Shown piece after piece: positions 1-8,957 of a stretch of DNA of 64,000 nucleotides (position 1 is the first letter of the stretch; each line of letters starts with the position of its first letter). The position numbers were made by a program, and so were the translations under genes. The notes under the pieces were generated by a model. It did no database searches and was not told where the DNA came from. It was given only the letters and a program-made list of their open reading frames with translations. The DNA comes from Rufibacter psychrotolerans (GTDB lineage: Bacteria; Bacteroidota; Bacteroidia; Cytophagales; Hymenobacteraceae): NCBI RefSeq assembly GCF_016924645.1, contig NZ_JAFFJV010000006.1:186001-250000 (forward strand), written 5' to 3'.

Positions 1-163
1 AAGGCTGAAACTGCAGAATGTCAATATTTTCGCATCTGGCGAGAACCTTGGGTTGATCTCAAAGAGAAAAGGAATGAACGTTGGGCAAAACTTTATTGGT
101 ACCACTTCAGCGGTTTACACCCCTGCTCGTGTGCTTTCATTAGGGTTGAATCTTTCTTTGTAA
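1..163 (+). CDS. SusC-like TonB-dependent receptor, C-terminal end (partial)
   Basis: The reading frame is open from the window edge (first full codon at base 2) to a TAA at 161-163, giving about 53 residues. They resemble the last strands of a SusC/RagA outer-membrane barrel: an LQNVNIF-like segment, a GMN..QNF..TT turn, then YTPARVLSLGLNLSL with the alternating hydrophobic pattern that ends these barrels. SusC proteins import glycans or peptides with energy from TonB. The SusD gene begins 13 nt downstream, the normal partner order. Substrate cannot be judged because the receptor body lies outside the window. Confidence 0.85.
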   Translation, partial: RLKLQNVNIFASGENLGLISKRKGMNVGQNFIGTTSAVYTPARVLSLGLNLSL

Positions 164-176
164 AACTTGATTTAAA

Positions 177-1667
177 ATGAAAAAAATAATTTATAGCGTT
201 TTCCTGATAGCTGGGCTACTTGCTTCTTCCTGTAGTGATGATTATCTGGATACAGTGCCCACCAGTGATGTGACAGAAGCAGATGTGTTGTCCAGCACTG
301 AAAATGCTTATTCGGCCTTGAATGGAATTCACCGGATGATGTATACCCAGCACAATGGTAGACAGAACCAAGGCGGGGAGGGCAGCAACAAAATTTTTAT
401 GGATGCTTTGGGCGAAGACTGGGTGCAAACTGCCCAGGGAAACGGTTGGTTCAACGGAGAACACAACTGGACCTCCCACAGAAACGCCACTTCTACCACC
501 ACCTATAACCATGCATGGTATTACTTCTATTACAGAATTATAGCCAATGCCAATATGTTGATCAACGGCCTGGACAATGCCACCGGGCCTGAGGCTGAAA
601 AGAAAATGATCATCGGGCAGGCCCTTGTATACAGAGCCTGGTCACATTTTCAGCTGGTGCAAGCCTTTGGTGAGCGCTATGACGCCTCTAAAAACAACGC
701 GCAGCTAGGTGTTCCCATCATGGTGACCAACACAACCGAAGGACAGCCCCGGGCTACTGTGGAAGAGGTGTATACACAGATTAACCAGGACTTGGATGCC
801 GCCATCGAGAATCTATCTGGAGCTGCCGCCCGCGTGGAGAAGTCACACTTTAACGTTTGGGTAGCCAGAGGTATCAAAGCAAGAGTTGCCCTTACTATGC
901 AGAACTGGGCTTTGGCGTCTAGCCTCGCAAAAGAAGTGATTGCCGGAAGCGGCGCCTCTTTGATGACCCAGCAAGAGTACCTGCAAGGGTTTAACAGTGT
1001 AAGCAACAGAGAGTGGTTATGGGGGAGCAAAATGATCCCAGACCAAACCTCTTATTTCTACTCTTTCTTTGCGTACATGTCTTCCAATTACAATTCTTCA
1101 TACATAAGAACCAATCCTAGAAAGATCAACAACTTATTGTATGATAAAATTGCTGACACTGATGTTCGGAAAAAGCTTTGGGATCCAACCGGGGAGAGCA
1201 TTCCGGCACCTCCCGGGGGAGTTAAGCCAGCGTATGCCCAAAATAAGTTTAGGGTAGCAAATACGGGTTCGAGCATTGGGGATGTTCCTCATATGCGTTT
1301 GGCAGAGATGTACCTCATAGCAGCCGAAGCTGATGCCAGAAGAGGCGAGGACGGCTTAGCCCTGGAGAGCCTCAATGCGCTGTTGACGTCACGGGGCGCG
1401 CCTGCGTCAACCAATACCGGCCAAGACCTGATTGATGAAATCTTGATTCAGCGCCGGATAGAGTTGTGGGGAGAAGGGTTCCGCTTCTTAGACCTGAAAC
1501 GTACCAACAGTGCCTTGGACAGAACCGGTGCCAATCATCCTGCAGCCTACGCCTGGGCTATCAGAACCAGCAACTTTACGGTGCCAGCAGGAGCAAAAGA
1601 ATGGCAGTTCCTGTTCCCGCAGAGAGAGATTGACACCAACAAGCAGATTGTGCAGAATCCACTCTAA
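177..1667 (+). CDS. SusD/RagB family nutrient-binding outer-membrane lipoprotein
   Basis: This 496-residue protein has a lipoprotein signal with the lipidated Cys at residue 19 (LLASSC), followed by Ser-Asp-Asp, the acidic surface-export signal typical of Bacteroidota. The body has the SusD arrangement: an N-terminal TPR-like helical part (residues about 90-260, with the VYRAWSHFQLVQAFG segment) and a C-terminal segment with RRIELWGEGFRFLDLKR and FPQREIDTNKQIVQNP, both characteristic of the family. It should sit as a lid on the upstream SusC receptor and bind the substrate at the cell surface. No glycoside hydrolase or dedicated regulator lies beside the pair in this window, so the substrate is unknown. 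A strong hairpin terminator follows the gene. Confidence 0.95.
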   Translation: MKKIIYSVFLIAGLLASSCSDDYLDTVPTSDVTEADVLSSTENAYSALNGIHRMMYTQHNGRQNQGGEGSNKIFMDALGEDWVQTAQGNGWFNGEHNWTSHRNATSTTTYNHAWYYFYYRIIANANMLINGLDNATGPEAEKKMIIGQALVYRAWSHFQLVQAFGERYDASKNNAQLGVPIMVTNTTEGQPRATVEEVYTQINQDLDAAIENLSGAAARVEKSHFNVWVARGIKARVALTMQNWALASSLAKEVIAGSGASLMTQQEYLQGFNSVSNREWLWGSKMIPDQTSYFYSFFAYMSSNYNSSYIRTNPRKINNLLYDKIADTDVRKKLWDPTGESIPAPPGGVKPAYAQNKFRVANTGSSIGDVPHMRLAEMYLIAAEADARRGEDGLALESLNALLTSRGAPASTNTGQDLIDEILIQRRIELWGEGFRFLDLKRTNSALDRTGANHPAAYAWAIRTSNFTVPAGAKEWQFLFPQREIDTNKQIVQNPL

Positions 1668-1677
1668 TTCTAAAGTA

Positions 1678-1716
1678 AAAAGAAGGGTCGCCAAAAAGGC
1701 GGCCCTTCTTTTTTTA
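1678..1716 (+). terminator. Intrinsic terminator after susD
   Basis: A stem of about 13 bp (AAGAAGGGTCGCC / GGCGGCCCTTCTT, one mismatch) with an AAAAA loop is followed by a run of T. It starts about 10 nt after the SusD stop and should end the susCD transcript. Confidence 0.85.
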
Positions 1717-1846
1717 TGGGAACTGGGCAAGGGTTATTTTTACATGCTGAGATATCTTTAACTTGGTCTTTCGCTAGCTGTAATTAGCTACTCTCACATT
1801 AATCCTGAATTGTCTTACCCCACCGCTTTAAGGTGGTTTCCATCCC

Positions 1847-4264
1847 ATGGCTATGATTAACTTGAAATCCTGTATTGCCTTTACCAAAAGTTGCTTTTTG
1901 GTTACAACGGCATATCTGTTTACGGGCAATACCGCTTACGCCCAAACCAAGCCTACGCTTACCGTAGAAAAAATCATGCAGGACCCTGCCCAGTGGGTAG
2001 GCACTTCGCCCAGCAACATCTACTGGTCAGATGACAGCAAGCAGGTTTATTTTCAGTGGAACCCAGAGAAGGCCAGGAGAGATTCGCTGTACACGGTTCA
2101 GGTGGGCAGCAAGCGAGTGAGCAAGGTTCCGGCGGTTGACCGTAAAACGCTCTTAACCCCCGGGGGAGTTTTCAACCAGAAAAAGACCCACCGGGTGTAT
2201 GAGCGCGGAGGAGACTTGTTTCTGGTAGAGGTGAAAACCGGCAAGTTGAGGCAACTAACCAAGACGGTGGAGCGGGAGTCCTCGCCAGCCTTCACCTTTG
2301 ATGAGCAGGAAATCACGTACCTCAAGGACGGAAATCTGTTCGCCTGGAACCTGGCCAATGGCCAGACAAAACAGCTCACCGATTTCAGGAAGGGCAGAAA
2401 GCCCGCCGACCCAGATGCGGTTAAGGACAAGCAGGAGCGTTTTCTGCGCGAGCAGCAGGTAGAACTCTTGCAGATCATTGAAAAAAGGGAGCAGGAGCGC
2501 ACGCAGCAGCGGTTGGCCCAAAAAGAAACCGCCAGGAACCGGCCCAGGGAAATCTACCTGGAGGACAGGACCGTGGATAACATCATCCTAAGCCCCGATG
2601 AGCGCTTCATCACTTACCGATTGGTCTCCAGACCCGCCAACAGCAAGATAGCCCAGGTGCCTAACTACGTCACGGCCTCTGGCTACACCGAGGATATTCC
2701 TACCAGAACCAAGGTGGGGGCGGCGCAGCCTACGTATGAACTGGGCCTCTACGACACCAGGTTGGACACCACGTATCTGGTCTCCTTCAAAGGGGCACCG
2801 GGTATGCAGGACAAGCCCACCTACCAACAGGAGGGCCAAGGCAAGGAGGGAGCCAACCCTAGGAGCACTCAGCCAGAAACCAGAAAGGTGACCATGTTTG
2901 GTCCGTTCTACTCAGGTGATGGCAAGAAAGCCGTGCTGGTGGCGCGTTCCTTTGACAACAAAGACCGTTGGATCATGAGCTTTGATCCGGCAACCCAGGC
3001 CATCAAGGTGCTGGACCGCCAACACGACGAAGCCTGGATCAACGGGTACGGGGCCGGCGACATCGGGTGGATGCCTGATTACCAACGGGTGTGGTTTGTG
3101 TCGGAAGAAAGCGGGTATGCGCATCTGTACACCGTTAACGTGGGGTCTGGCCAGAAAACTGCCCTTACGCAAGGCAAGTTTGAGGTGCAGAATGTGCAGA
3201 TGTCCAAAGACAGGAAGTTCTGGTACCTCATCACCAACCAGGTGCATCCGGGGGAGCAGCACTTCTACCGAATGCCGCTGAACGGCGGCAAGATGGAGCA
3301 GATCACCAGGATGACCGGCGCGCACGAAGTCACCCTATCACCTGATGAGAAAACCCTGGCCGTGCGGTATTCCTACTCAAATAAGCCTTGGGAACTGTAC
3401 CTCATGGAGAACAAACCAGGGGCCAGGGCCGTGCAGATCACTCAGTCTACCACGCCGGAATTCAGGGCCTATCCTTGGCGCGAGCCCGAAGTGATCACCT
3501 TTAAGGCGGCCGATGGGGCCGATGTACATGCCCGGTTGTACCGGCCGGCCAACGCTCCCCAGGGCGGTCCGGCGGTGATTTTTGTGCACGGGGCCGGTTA
3601 CCTCCAAAACGCGCACAGATGGTGGAGTACCTACTTCAGGGAATACATGTTCCACAACCTGTTGGCCGACAAAGGCTACACCGTCTTGGACATTGACTAC
3701 CGCGGCAGCGCCGGCTACGGCCGCGACTGGCGAACCGGCATTTACCGGCACATGGGCGGCAAAGACCTCAGTGACCACGTAGACGGGGCTAAAATGCTTG
3801 CCCAGAAGTACGGGGTAGACTCCAAGCGAATCGGGATTTACGGCGGCTCGTACGGCGGGTTTATCACGCTCATGGCCATGTTCACGCAACCAGACGTCTT
3901 CGCGGCCGGGGCGGCGCTGCGCTCGGTCACCGACTGGGCCCATTACAACCACGGCTACACGTCCAATATCCTGAACGAGCCGCAATCTGACAGTCTGGCC
4001 TACGTGCGCAGCTCGCCCATCTACTTCGCCGAGGGGCTGAAAGGGGCGCTCCTGATGTGCCACGGCATGGTAGATACCAACGTGCATTTCCAGGACATTG
4101 TGCGGCTAAGCCAGCGCCTGATTGAGCTGGGCAAGGAAAACTGGGAACTGGCGGTGTACCCCGTGGAAGACCACGGGTTTGTGGAACCCAGCAGCTGGAC
4201 CGATGAGTACAAGCGCATCCTGAAGTTGTTTGAGACCAACCTAAATCCTTCAGGGCCGAAATAG
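1847..4264 (+). CDS. S9 family serine peptidase (prolyl oligopeptidase / DPP IV-like)
   Basis: An 805-residue exported peptidase. Residues 1-33 look like a signal peptide ending ...TAYAQ. Residues about 40-540 carry degenerate beta-propeller repeats of the DPP IV N-terminal type (SDDSKQVYFQ, SPDERFITY, SPDEKTLAVRY). The C-terminal alpha/beta hydrolase holds the nucleophile elbow GGSYGG with Ser668, Asp743 in HGMVDTNV and His776 in EDHGF; the order and spacing match the S9 catalytic triad. It probably trims peptides with proline or alanine near the N-terminus in the periplasm or at the surface. Its own terminator follows. An ATG two codons downstream is an equally good start. Confidence 0.93.
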   Translation: MAMINLKSCIAFTKSCFLVTTAYLFTGNTAYAQTKPTLTVEKIMQDPAQWVGTSPSNIYWSDDSKQVYFQWNPEKARRDSLYTVQVGSKRVSKVPAVDRKTLLTPGGVFNQKKTHRVYERGGDLFLVEVKTGKLRQLTKTVERESSPAFTFDEQEITYLKDGNLFAWNLANGQTKQLTDFRKGRKPADPDAVKDKQERFLREQQVELLQIIEKREQERTQQRLAQKETARNRPREIYLEDRTVDNIILSPDERFITYRLVSRPANSKIAQVPNYVTASGYTEDIPTRTKVGAAQPTYELGLYDTRLDTTYLVSFKGAPGMQDKPTYQQEGQGKEGANPRSTQPETRKVTMFGPFYSGDGKKAVLVARSFDNKDRWIMSFDPATQAIKVLDRQHDEAWINGYGAGDIGWMPDYQRVWFVSEESGYAHLYTVNVGSGQKTALTQGKFEVQNVQMSKDRKFWYLITNQVHPGEQHFYRMPLNGGKMEQITRMTGAHEVTLSPDEKTLAVRYSYSNKPWELYLMENKPGARAVQITQSTTPEFRAYPWREPEVITFKAADGADVHARLYRPANAPQGGPAVIFVHGAGYLQNAHRWWSTYFREYMFHNLLADKGYTVLDIDYRGSAGYGRDWRTGIYRHMGGKDLSDHVDGAKMLAQKYGVDSKRIGIYGGSYGGFITLMAMFTQPDVFAAGAALRSVTDWAHYNHGYTSNILNEPQSDSLAYVRSSPIYFAEGLKGALLMCHGMVDTNVHFQDIVRLSQRLIELGKENWELAVYPVEDHGFVEPSSWTDEYKRILKLFETNLNPSGPK

Positions 4265-4266
4265 CG

Positions 4267-4326
4267 AAAACAGCCCTAAAACAGCAACGGAGCCCTTGGG
4301 CTCCGTTGCTGTTTTAGGGCTGTTTT
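4267..4326. terminator. 28-bp perfect hairpin between convergent genes; contains the dispersed hairpin motif
   Basis: Bases 4267-4294 and 4299-4326 are exact reverse complements around a 4-nt loop. The outer part of each arm (AAAACAGCCCTAAAACAG and its complement) is the same motif as the dispersed hairpin repeat described elsewhere. It lies 2 nt after the S9 peptidase stop and 12 nt from the stop of the oppositely oriented PAP2 gene, so it can terminate both. Confidence 0.85.
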
Positions 4327-4338
4327 GCTGAGATTGGG

Positions 4339-5178
4339 TTAAAAACGCTTCGTCAAGGCAACCCCTTGCAGGAACGCCCCCGGCAAAGGTTCGGCGGCTG
4401 GAACCATCCGCCAGCCCAGTTCATTGCTTCTTTTGTGCAGTTCCGGTACCAGGATGCCAATGCTGGCCCCCACGGCGTACCCCACAATGTTGTCGCTCAA
4501 GAAGTGCTTGCCGGCCCTGAGCCGGAGGTAGCCTACCGTGGCCGGAAACGCCGCCGCCGCCCCCCACACCACCGGCCTCCACGGAGAGTCCGGGTGCAGG
4601 TCATGGAAGACCTTGGCGGTAAAGAACGTCACGCTGGCCGTGGCGGCCGTGTGGCCCGCGAAGAAGGAGTTTTCGGCGTATTTATGCAATCTTTCCTCCA
4701 AAGGAGCATGGGTGGCGTACACGTTGGGCCGTTTGCGGTTGGTGAGCCCGGCGGTAAGAGCGTACACTCCTCCCGCTAGGGAAACGGTTTGCGCGTACAG
4801 GAAATAGATGTCCTTGACGTGCGGGGTGGCGGCTTTATCAGCCAGGAAAAGCAAGGGCAAGCCGTACGAGGTGTAGAAAAAGACATCGCTGGCGTCCTTC
4901 GCTTTTTTGCTGTAGTTACCCGCCGCCCACCGGTCAAACTTGTTCACCTGGTCTTTGTGTATTGATTGCAGGTCGGCCTCGGTCAGTTGCCTTTTGTTGG
5001 TGAGCAGCGTAGAACCGGTTACCGCCATGGTAATGCCGCCGGCCGTAATCAGGCCATCGCGCAGCAGGTCTGTGTGGTAAAGACGCTGCGGCGTTTGAGC
5101 CTTTGACGGGCATATCCCCACTTGGAAGAGCACGCCCACCAACAGAACCAACCCGTACGGTCTGCAGAAGCGACTCAT
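4339..5178 (-). CDS. PAP2 superfamily phosphatase-like membrane protein (downstream copy)
   Basis: A 279-residue protein with an N-terminal signal or membrane segment (residues 8-28) and the three PAP2 motifs: KRP at 149-151, SFFAGHTA at 171-178 and R221-AGKH225-FLSD229, giving the acid-phosphatase residues Lys/Arg, the Gly-His pair and Arg/His/Asp. Members hydrolyse lipid-linked pyrophosphates, phosphatidate or related lipids on the outer face of the inner membrane; the substrate here is unknown. The start ATG overlaps the stop of the upstream PAP2 gene (TGATG), so the two are translationally coupled. The paralogues share the motif block and general length but have diverged at both ends. Confidence 0.88.
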   Translation of the reverse strand: MSRFCRPYGLVLLVGVLFQVGICPSKAQTPQRLYHTDLLRDGLITAGGITMAVTGSTLLTNKRQLTEADLQSIHKDQVNKFDRWAAGNYSKKAKDASDVFFYTSYGLPLLFLADKAATPHVKDIYFLYAQTVSLAGGVYALTAGLTNRKRPNVYATHAPLEERLHKYAENSFFAGHTAATASVTFFTAKVFHDLHPDSPWRPVVWGAAAAFPATVGYLRLRAGKHFLSDNIVGYAVGASIGILVPELHKRSNELGWRMVPAAEPLPGAFLQGVALTKRF

Positions 5179-6002
5179 CAGAATTTGTATTGAAGGGTAA
5201 CACCGTCAACGTTTCGGCCCAGCACCGGAATCACACTTGGGGAGATGGACATGCCGCTGTTATTGCCCTTTTTGTGCAGTTGCGGCACCAGAATGCCTAC
5301 CGCTGCACCTACGCCGTAGCCCACCAGGTTGTCACTGAGGAAGTGCTTGCCCGCTTCCAGGCGCAGGTAGCCCACCGCAGCCGGCACCAGCGCCGCGCCT
5401 GCCCACACAAAAGGACGGGCGGGGGAATCGGGGTTGTAGTCATGGAACACCTTGGCGGTGAAGAAACACACCGTTGAAACCGCCGCCGTATGGCCGGCGA
5501 AGAACGAGTTCTGGGCATTGGCGCGGGTAATTTCGCTCACCGGTACCTCGTTGCGGTTCTTGTTGTAGGTGAGCGGTCTGGCCCGGGGAAAGGCCGCCGA
5601 GCCCAGCGTGAAGAGCGTACCGGTAATAGACATGGTCTCTACGTACAGCGCCAACAGCTGCCCGCCGTTTTGCCTGATGTCTTCGTCAAAGAGCAGCAAG
5701 CCGGGCGCGGCCAGGGAGCTGTACAGAAACACGTCGCTTACTTTTTTTGCACTTTCACTGTAGTTGCCGGCCCCAAACCGGTCAAAGCTGTTGACATCAT
5801 TCTTGCTCAGGGCCTCCGCCTCGGCAGCAGTGAACGGCTCTTTTTCCTGCATCAGGTACAGGCCTAGCCCACTTAAACCAACGCCGGCTGCCGTAATAGG
5901 GGCGTCTACCTTAAACGAGGTTTTGTAGGGCGACGAAGACTGAGCAACGGCCTGCGCAAACGTGAAAATGCTTATGACAAGGGTACAAATGTGTTTTTTC
6001 AT
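5178..6002 (-). CDS. PAP2 superfamily phosphatase-like membrane protein (upstream copy)
   Basis: A 274-residue paralogue of the next gene. I place the start at 6002, where an Met-Lys-Lys-His sequence opens a clean signal peptide (ending ...AVAQ); the frame stays open 36 codons upstream, but that extension has no membrane or export character. The motifs are ARP in place of KRP, then QNSFFAGHTA and RLEAGKHFLSDN. The probable role is dephosphorylation of a lipid pyrophosphate or phospholipid in the envelope. The gene ends in a TGATG overlap with its twin. It is divergent from metK, and one copy of the dispersed hairpin (6117-6152) sits in the shared upstream region. Confidence 0.88.
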   Translation of the reverse strand: MKKHICTLVISIFTFAQAVAQSSSPYKTSFKVDAPITAAGVGLSGLGLYLMQEKEPFTAAEAEALSKNDVNSFDRFGAGNYSESAKKVSDVFLYSSLAAPGLLLFDEDIRQNGGQLLALYVETMSITGTLFTLGSAAFPRARPLTYNKNRNEVPVSEITRANAQNSFFAGHTAAVSTVCFFTAKVFHDYNPDSPARPFVWAGAALVPAAVGYLRLEAGKHFLSDNLVGYGVGAAVGILVPQLHKKGNNSGMSISPSVIPVLGRNVDGVTLQYKF

Positions 6003-6116
6003 AGTTGCAGATATAGGTACAGACTGTGTTTTGAAAGTTGTTTTTGAAACGGGCCGGACTATAAAAGGTTTCTGCCGTGAGCGGGGCGTTTGGCCCTGCA
6101 GTGCACGCACAACGGG

Positions 6117-6152
6117 GTTTTGGGGCTGTTTTTCCTAAAACACCTCTAAAGG
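6117..6152. repeat. Dispersed hairpin copy, divergent spacer PAP2/metK
   Basis: A 36-nt imperfect palindrome beginning GTTTTGGGGCTG, with its right arm in AAAACACC. It lies 115 nt upstream of the PAP2 start and 151 nt upstream of the metK start, just ahead of the metK promoter. Confidence 0.6.
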
Positions 6153-6219
6153 GGCAGAAGAGCATGTACCTGGCTGGGGCTAAAAACTGGCGGAATGCAG
6201 GGCAATTGCCCCTCAATTT

Positions 6220-6249
6220 TTTGCAACTCCGGCAATTAGCGTAATTTTG
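6220..6249 (+). promoter_or_regulatory. metK promoter, Bacteroidota type
   Basis: TTTG at 6220-6223 and TAATTTTG at 6242-6249 are separated by 18 nt and match the Bacteroidota housekeeping consensus (TTTG and TAnnTTTG). Transcription would start near 6256, giving a 5' leader of about 48 nt. This rules out an upstream in-frame start at 6247 and supports the ATG at 6304. Confidence 0.7.
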
Positions 6250-6303
6250 TCTCTTGCGGTCCAAGAGCTGGGCCGCCTTATCGTTGTCATAAAAATTCAG
6301 GTA

Positions 6304-7608
6304 ATGCCTTATCTTTTTACATCTGAGTCGGTATCGGAGGGACATCCGGATAAAGTAGCCGATCAAATCTCTGACGCGCTGTTAGATGAGTTTCTCAAGC
6401 AGGATCCTCAGTCTAAGGTGGCGTGCGAAACCTTGGTGACCACCGGCTTGGTGGTGCTAAGTGGCGAAGTGAAATCAGACGCCTATGTAGACGTGCAGAA
6501 GGTAGCCCGTGACGTGATCCGTCGTATTGGGTACACCAAGTCAGAGTATAAGTTTGATGCCGAGGCCTGCGGTGTAATCTCCACCATCCATGAGCAGTCC
6601 GGTGATATCAACCAGGGGGTAGAGCGCGAAAACCCAGAAGACCAGGGCGCCGGCGACCAGGGCATGATGTTCGGCTACGCCACCAACGAGACCGACAGCT
6701 ACATGCCGTTGGCGCTGGAGATTTCGCACCTGCTCCTGAAAGAGCTGGCCGCCATCCGCAAGGAAGGCAAGGAGATGACCTACCTGCGCCCAGACGCCAA
6801 GTCTCAGGTGACCATCCGTTACTCAGACCACCACGTGCCGGAGAAGATTGACACCATTGTGATCTCCACCCAGCACGATGAGTTTGAAGCCTCAGACGCC
6901 AACGACCGGGCGGCCTCTAAGCAGGCTGAGGAGAAGATGGTAGCCAAAATCAAGGAGGATGTGCTGAACATTCTGTTGCCGCGCGTGAAAAGCAAACTGC
7001 CGCAGCGTACCGCAGACCTGTTCGCCGATGACATTACCTACCACATCAACCCAACCGGTAAATTCGTGATCGGGGGGCCGCACGGCGACACCGGTCTGAC
7101 TGGCCGTAAGATCATTGTAGACACTTACGGGGGCAAAGGAGCCCACGGCGGTGGTGCTTTCTCGGGGAAAGATTCCTCCAAAGTAGACCGTTCTGCGGCC
7201 TATGCGGCCCGGCATATCGCCAAAAACCTGGTGGCGGCCGGCGTGGCAGACCAGGCGTTGGTGCAGGTGGCTTACGCCATTGGGGTGGCCGAGCCGGTGG
7301 GCTTGTACGTGACCACTTACGGTACCACCAAAGTGAAAGGCACCAATGGCCAGGTGATGACCGATGGAGAGATTGCCGAAAAAGTGAACGAGCTGTTTGA
7401 GATGCGCCCTTATGACATTGTACAGCGCTTTGGCCTGCAGAACCCTATCTTCTCTGAGACTGCCGCTTATGGTCACATGGGCCGTGCGTCTGGCGTGAAG
7501 CAAGTAGAGTACCAGGTAAACGGTAAAACCGAGGTACGGGAGTTTGAGACCTTCACGTGGGAGAAATTAGACTACGTAGATAAAATTAAGGCGGCTTTTG
7601 CGCTATAA
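6304..7608 (+). CDS. metK: S-adenosylmethionine synthetase
   Basis: This 434-residue enzyme makes S-adenosylmethionine from methionine and ATP in the cytosol. The family signatures are clear: GHPDK at residues 13-17 (ATP and methionine binding), [12 protein letters not shown] in the first third, the [13 protein letters not shown] block, and GGGAFSGKD in the phosphate-binding loop. The start was chosen because the promoter lies between here and an earlier in-frame start. I looked for a SAM riboswitch in the short leader and did not see one. The gene stands alone, followed by one copy of the dispersed hairpin and then a clear terminator. Confidence 0.97.
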   Translation: MPYLFTSESVSEGHPDKVADQISDALLDEFLKQDPQSKVACETLVTTGLVVLSGEVKSDAYVDVQKVARDVIRRIGYTKSEYKFDAEACGVISTIHEQSGDINQGVERENPEDQGAGDQGMMFGYATNETDSYMPLALEISHLLLKELAAIRKEGKEMTYLRPDAKSQVTIRYSDHHVPEKIDTIVISTQHDEFEASDANDRAASKQAEEKMVAKIKEDVLNILLPRVKSKLPQRTADLFADDITYHINPTGKFVIGGPHGDTGLTGRKIIVDTYGGKGAHGGGAFSGKDSSKVDRSAAYAARHIAKNLVAAGVADQALVQVAYAIGVAEPVGLYVTTYGTTKVKGTNGQVMTDGEIAEKVNELFEMRPYDIVQRFGLQNPIFSETAAYGHMGRASGVKQVEYQVNGKTEVREFETFTWEKLDYVDKIKAAFAL

Positions 7609-7612
7609 GTGC

Positions 7613-7648
7613 GTTTTAGCCCTGTTCTAACAGAAAGAGCCCCAAAAC
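7613..7648. repeat. Dispersed hairpin copy, 3' of metK
   Basis: GTTTTAGCCCTGTT...GAGCCCCAAAAC, starting 4 nt after the metK stop. Its right arm is reused as the left arm of the intrinsic terminator that follows, so two alternative folds compete for the same bases. Confidence 0.65.
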
Positions 7649-7661
7649 GGGGCTCTTTTTT
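7634..7661 (+). terminator. Intrinsic terminator after metK
   Basis: AGAGCCCC / GGGGCTCT stem with a short AAAAC loop, followed by TTTTTTG. Confidence 0.85.
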
Positions 7662-7681
7662 GTATGGGCAAGGGCAACGGC

Positions 7682-7978
7682 TTAGTGCGTGGCCAGTTTG
7701 TCTTTATACCTGATCAGCTGCTTTTTCATATCCTCAATCGCCTTGTCGGTGGCGGTTTCAAAGGTGCCGGCCTCCTCACTGCAGAAGAGCGTAGCCCCCG
7801 GAACAAAGAGTTTCAGCTCCACCAGCTTGTTTTCATGTGACTCATTCTTTACACGCAGTACTGCTTCGCCACTTACAATACGGTCAAAGAAGGTGTCTAG
7901 CTTGTCAACTTTCTTCTGAAGGAAGTCTAACAGGCTTTGGTCGGCGGTGAAGTGTACAGATCGGATTTGCAGTTTCAT
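7682..7978 (-). CDS. hpf: Ribosome hibernation-promoting factor, short form (HPF/YfiA family)
   Basis: A 98-residue protein with the HPF/RaiA fold: KLQIRSVHFTAD at the start, LLDFLQKKVDKLDTFFDRI, and a C-terminal helix ending KKQLIRYKDKL. It binds the 30S decoding site and inactivates ribosomes in stationary phase or stress. It lacks the extra C-terminal dimerisation domain of long HPF. It is the last gene of an rpsU-xer-hpf operon, 26 nt after the recombinase stop. This gene order is common in Bacteroidota and places hibernation under the same promoter as ribosomal protein S21. Confidence 0.92.
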   Translation of the reverse strand: MKLQIRSVHFTADQSLLDFLQKKVDKLDTFFDRIVSGEAVLRVKNESHENKLVELKLFVPGATLFCSEEAGTFETATDKAIEDMKKQLIRYKDKLATH

Positions 7979-8004
7979 AGTTTACTTCTTTAAGGTGGTA
8001 CGAA

Positions 8005-8883
8005 CTAAGCTTTTGGGTGAGCTTTCTCAAAAACGGCTTTGAGCTTCTCAATGGAATTATGGGTATAGACCTGCGTGGCCGCCAAACTGGAGTGGCCCAA
8101 CAGTTCCTTTATGGCTCCCAGATCTGCCCCTCGGTTCAGTAGATGGGTGGCAAAGGAATGACGGAGCACGTGCGGACTGTTCTTCATGGCCGTAGAGACA
8201 GAACTCATGTACTTCTTCACCACCCGGTATACATACTTTGGGTAGAGGGGAGCCCCTTTTTCCGTAACGAAGAGAAAAGAAGAATTGTTATTGGATAGAA
8301 TGGAGGTACGCCTTTGCAGATAATCAGACAAGGCGCTCACCAGAGTAGTATTCAGGGGAAGGATGCGTTCCTTGTTGCCTTTTCCTAATACCTTTAAGGT
8401 CTTGCTGGACAGGTTGATATCCTCTAGCTTAAGGTTGGTGAGTTCGGCTAGCCGCATACCGGTGCCATACAGCAACTCAAGGATCAGTTTTTCGCGCTGG
8501 CCCTTTAAATCGTCAGAAAATTCGCTTTGGTCCAACAGCTGGGTAAACGCCTCCTCGGGGATAAAGGCGGGCAGCTTTTTGGCAAGTTTAGGGGCTTTGA
8601 TGCGAACGGTGGGGTTGGTTTCCAGTAGCCCGCGCTGGACCAGGAACCTAAAATAAGAGCGCAGAGACGCAATTTTCCTGTGGATGGTGCGGGTATCCAG
8701 GTCTTTCTGCACCAAGGTAACCACCCATGACCGAATAATGGCATGGTCTGCTTCCTTGAGGTCTTCTAAATGGTACACCTCCTGCAGGTACTCCTGAAAT
8801 TGTTGCAGATCAGTCTGGTACGAGAGGATAGTGTGCGGGCTGAAGCGCTTCTCGTACTGGAGGTACTTAAAAAATAATTCCAT
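8005..8883 (-). CDS. Tyrosine recombinase XerC/XerD-like
   Basis: A 292-residue site-specific recombinase. The N-terminal SAM-like DNA-binding domain (residues about 1-85) precedes the catalytic domain. The catalytic residues are Arg144 (GTGMRLAEL), Lys168, His238 and Arg241 (HVLRHSFATHL), His264 (LLGHSSL) and nucleophile Tyr273 (VYTH). Full length and a conserved chromosomal neighbourhood suggest the housekeeping enzyme that resolves chromosome dimers at dif rather than a mobile-element integrase. XerC and XerD cannot be separated on this evidence. Its start codon lies inside a strong inverted repeat (8880-8928), which may restrain translation. Confidence 0.9.
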   Translation of the reverse strand: MELFFKYLQYEKRFSPHTILSYQTDLQQFQEYLQEVYHLEDLKEADHAIIRSWVVTLVQKDLDTRTIHRKIASLRSYFRFLVQRGLLETNPTVRIKAPKLAKKLPAFIPEEAFTQLLDQSEFSDDLKGQREKLILELLYGTGMRLAELTNLKLEDINLSSKTLKVLGKGNKERILPLNTTLVSALSDYLQRRTSILSNNNSSFLFVTEKGAPLYPKYVYRVVKKYMSSVSTAMKNSPHVLRHSFATHLLNRGADLGAIKELLGHSSLAATQVYTHNSIEKLKAVFEKAHPKA

Positions 8884-8928
8884 AAATCAGTAATTACCGC
8901 CGCAAAGCGGGTAACCACTAATTTATGG
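8880..8928 (-). promoter_or_regulatory. Inverted repeat folding over the recombinase start codon
   Basis: CCATAAATCAGT (8880-8891) and ACTAATTTATGG (8917-8928) are complementary except for one base, and inner bases TTACCGC / GCGGGTAA extend the stem. In the rpsU-xer-hpf transcript the ATG of the recombinase is buried in the 3' arm. The fold could throttle recombinase translation relative to the ribosomal protein upstream. The function is inferred; the pairing is visible. Confidence 0.65.
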
Positions 8929-8957
8929 AATTACCACGTAAATTCTATGGATGGAGA

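Noticed and set aside
6250..6303. SAM riboswitch in the metK leader
   Set aside because: The leader is only about 48 nt and lacks the helices of known SAM aptamers.
8005..8883. Tyrosine recombinase as a mobile-element integrase
   Set aside because: Its place between rpsU and hpf is a conserved housekeeping arrangement and no attachment site or cargo is seen.
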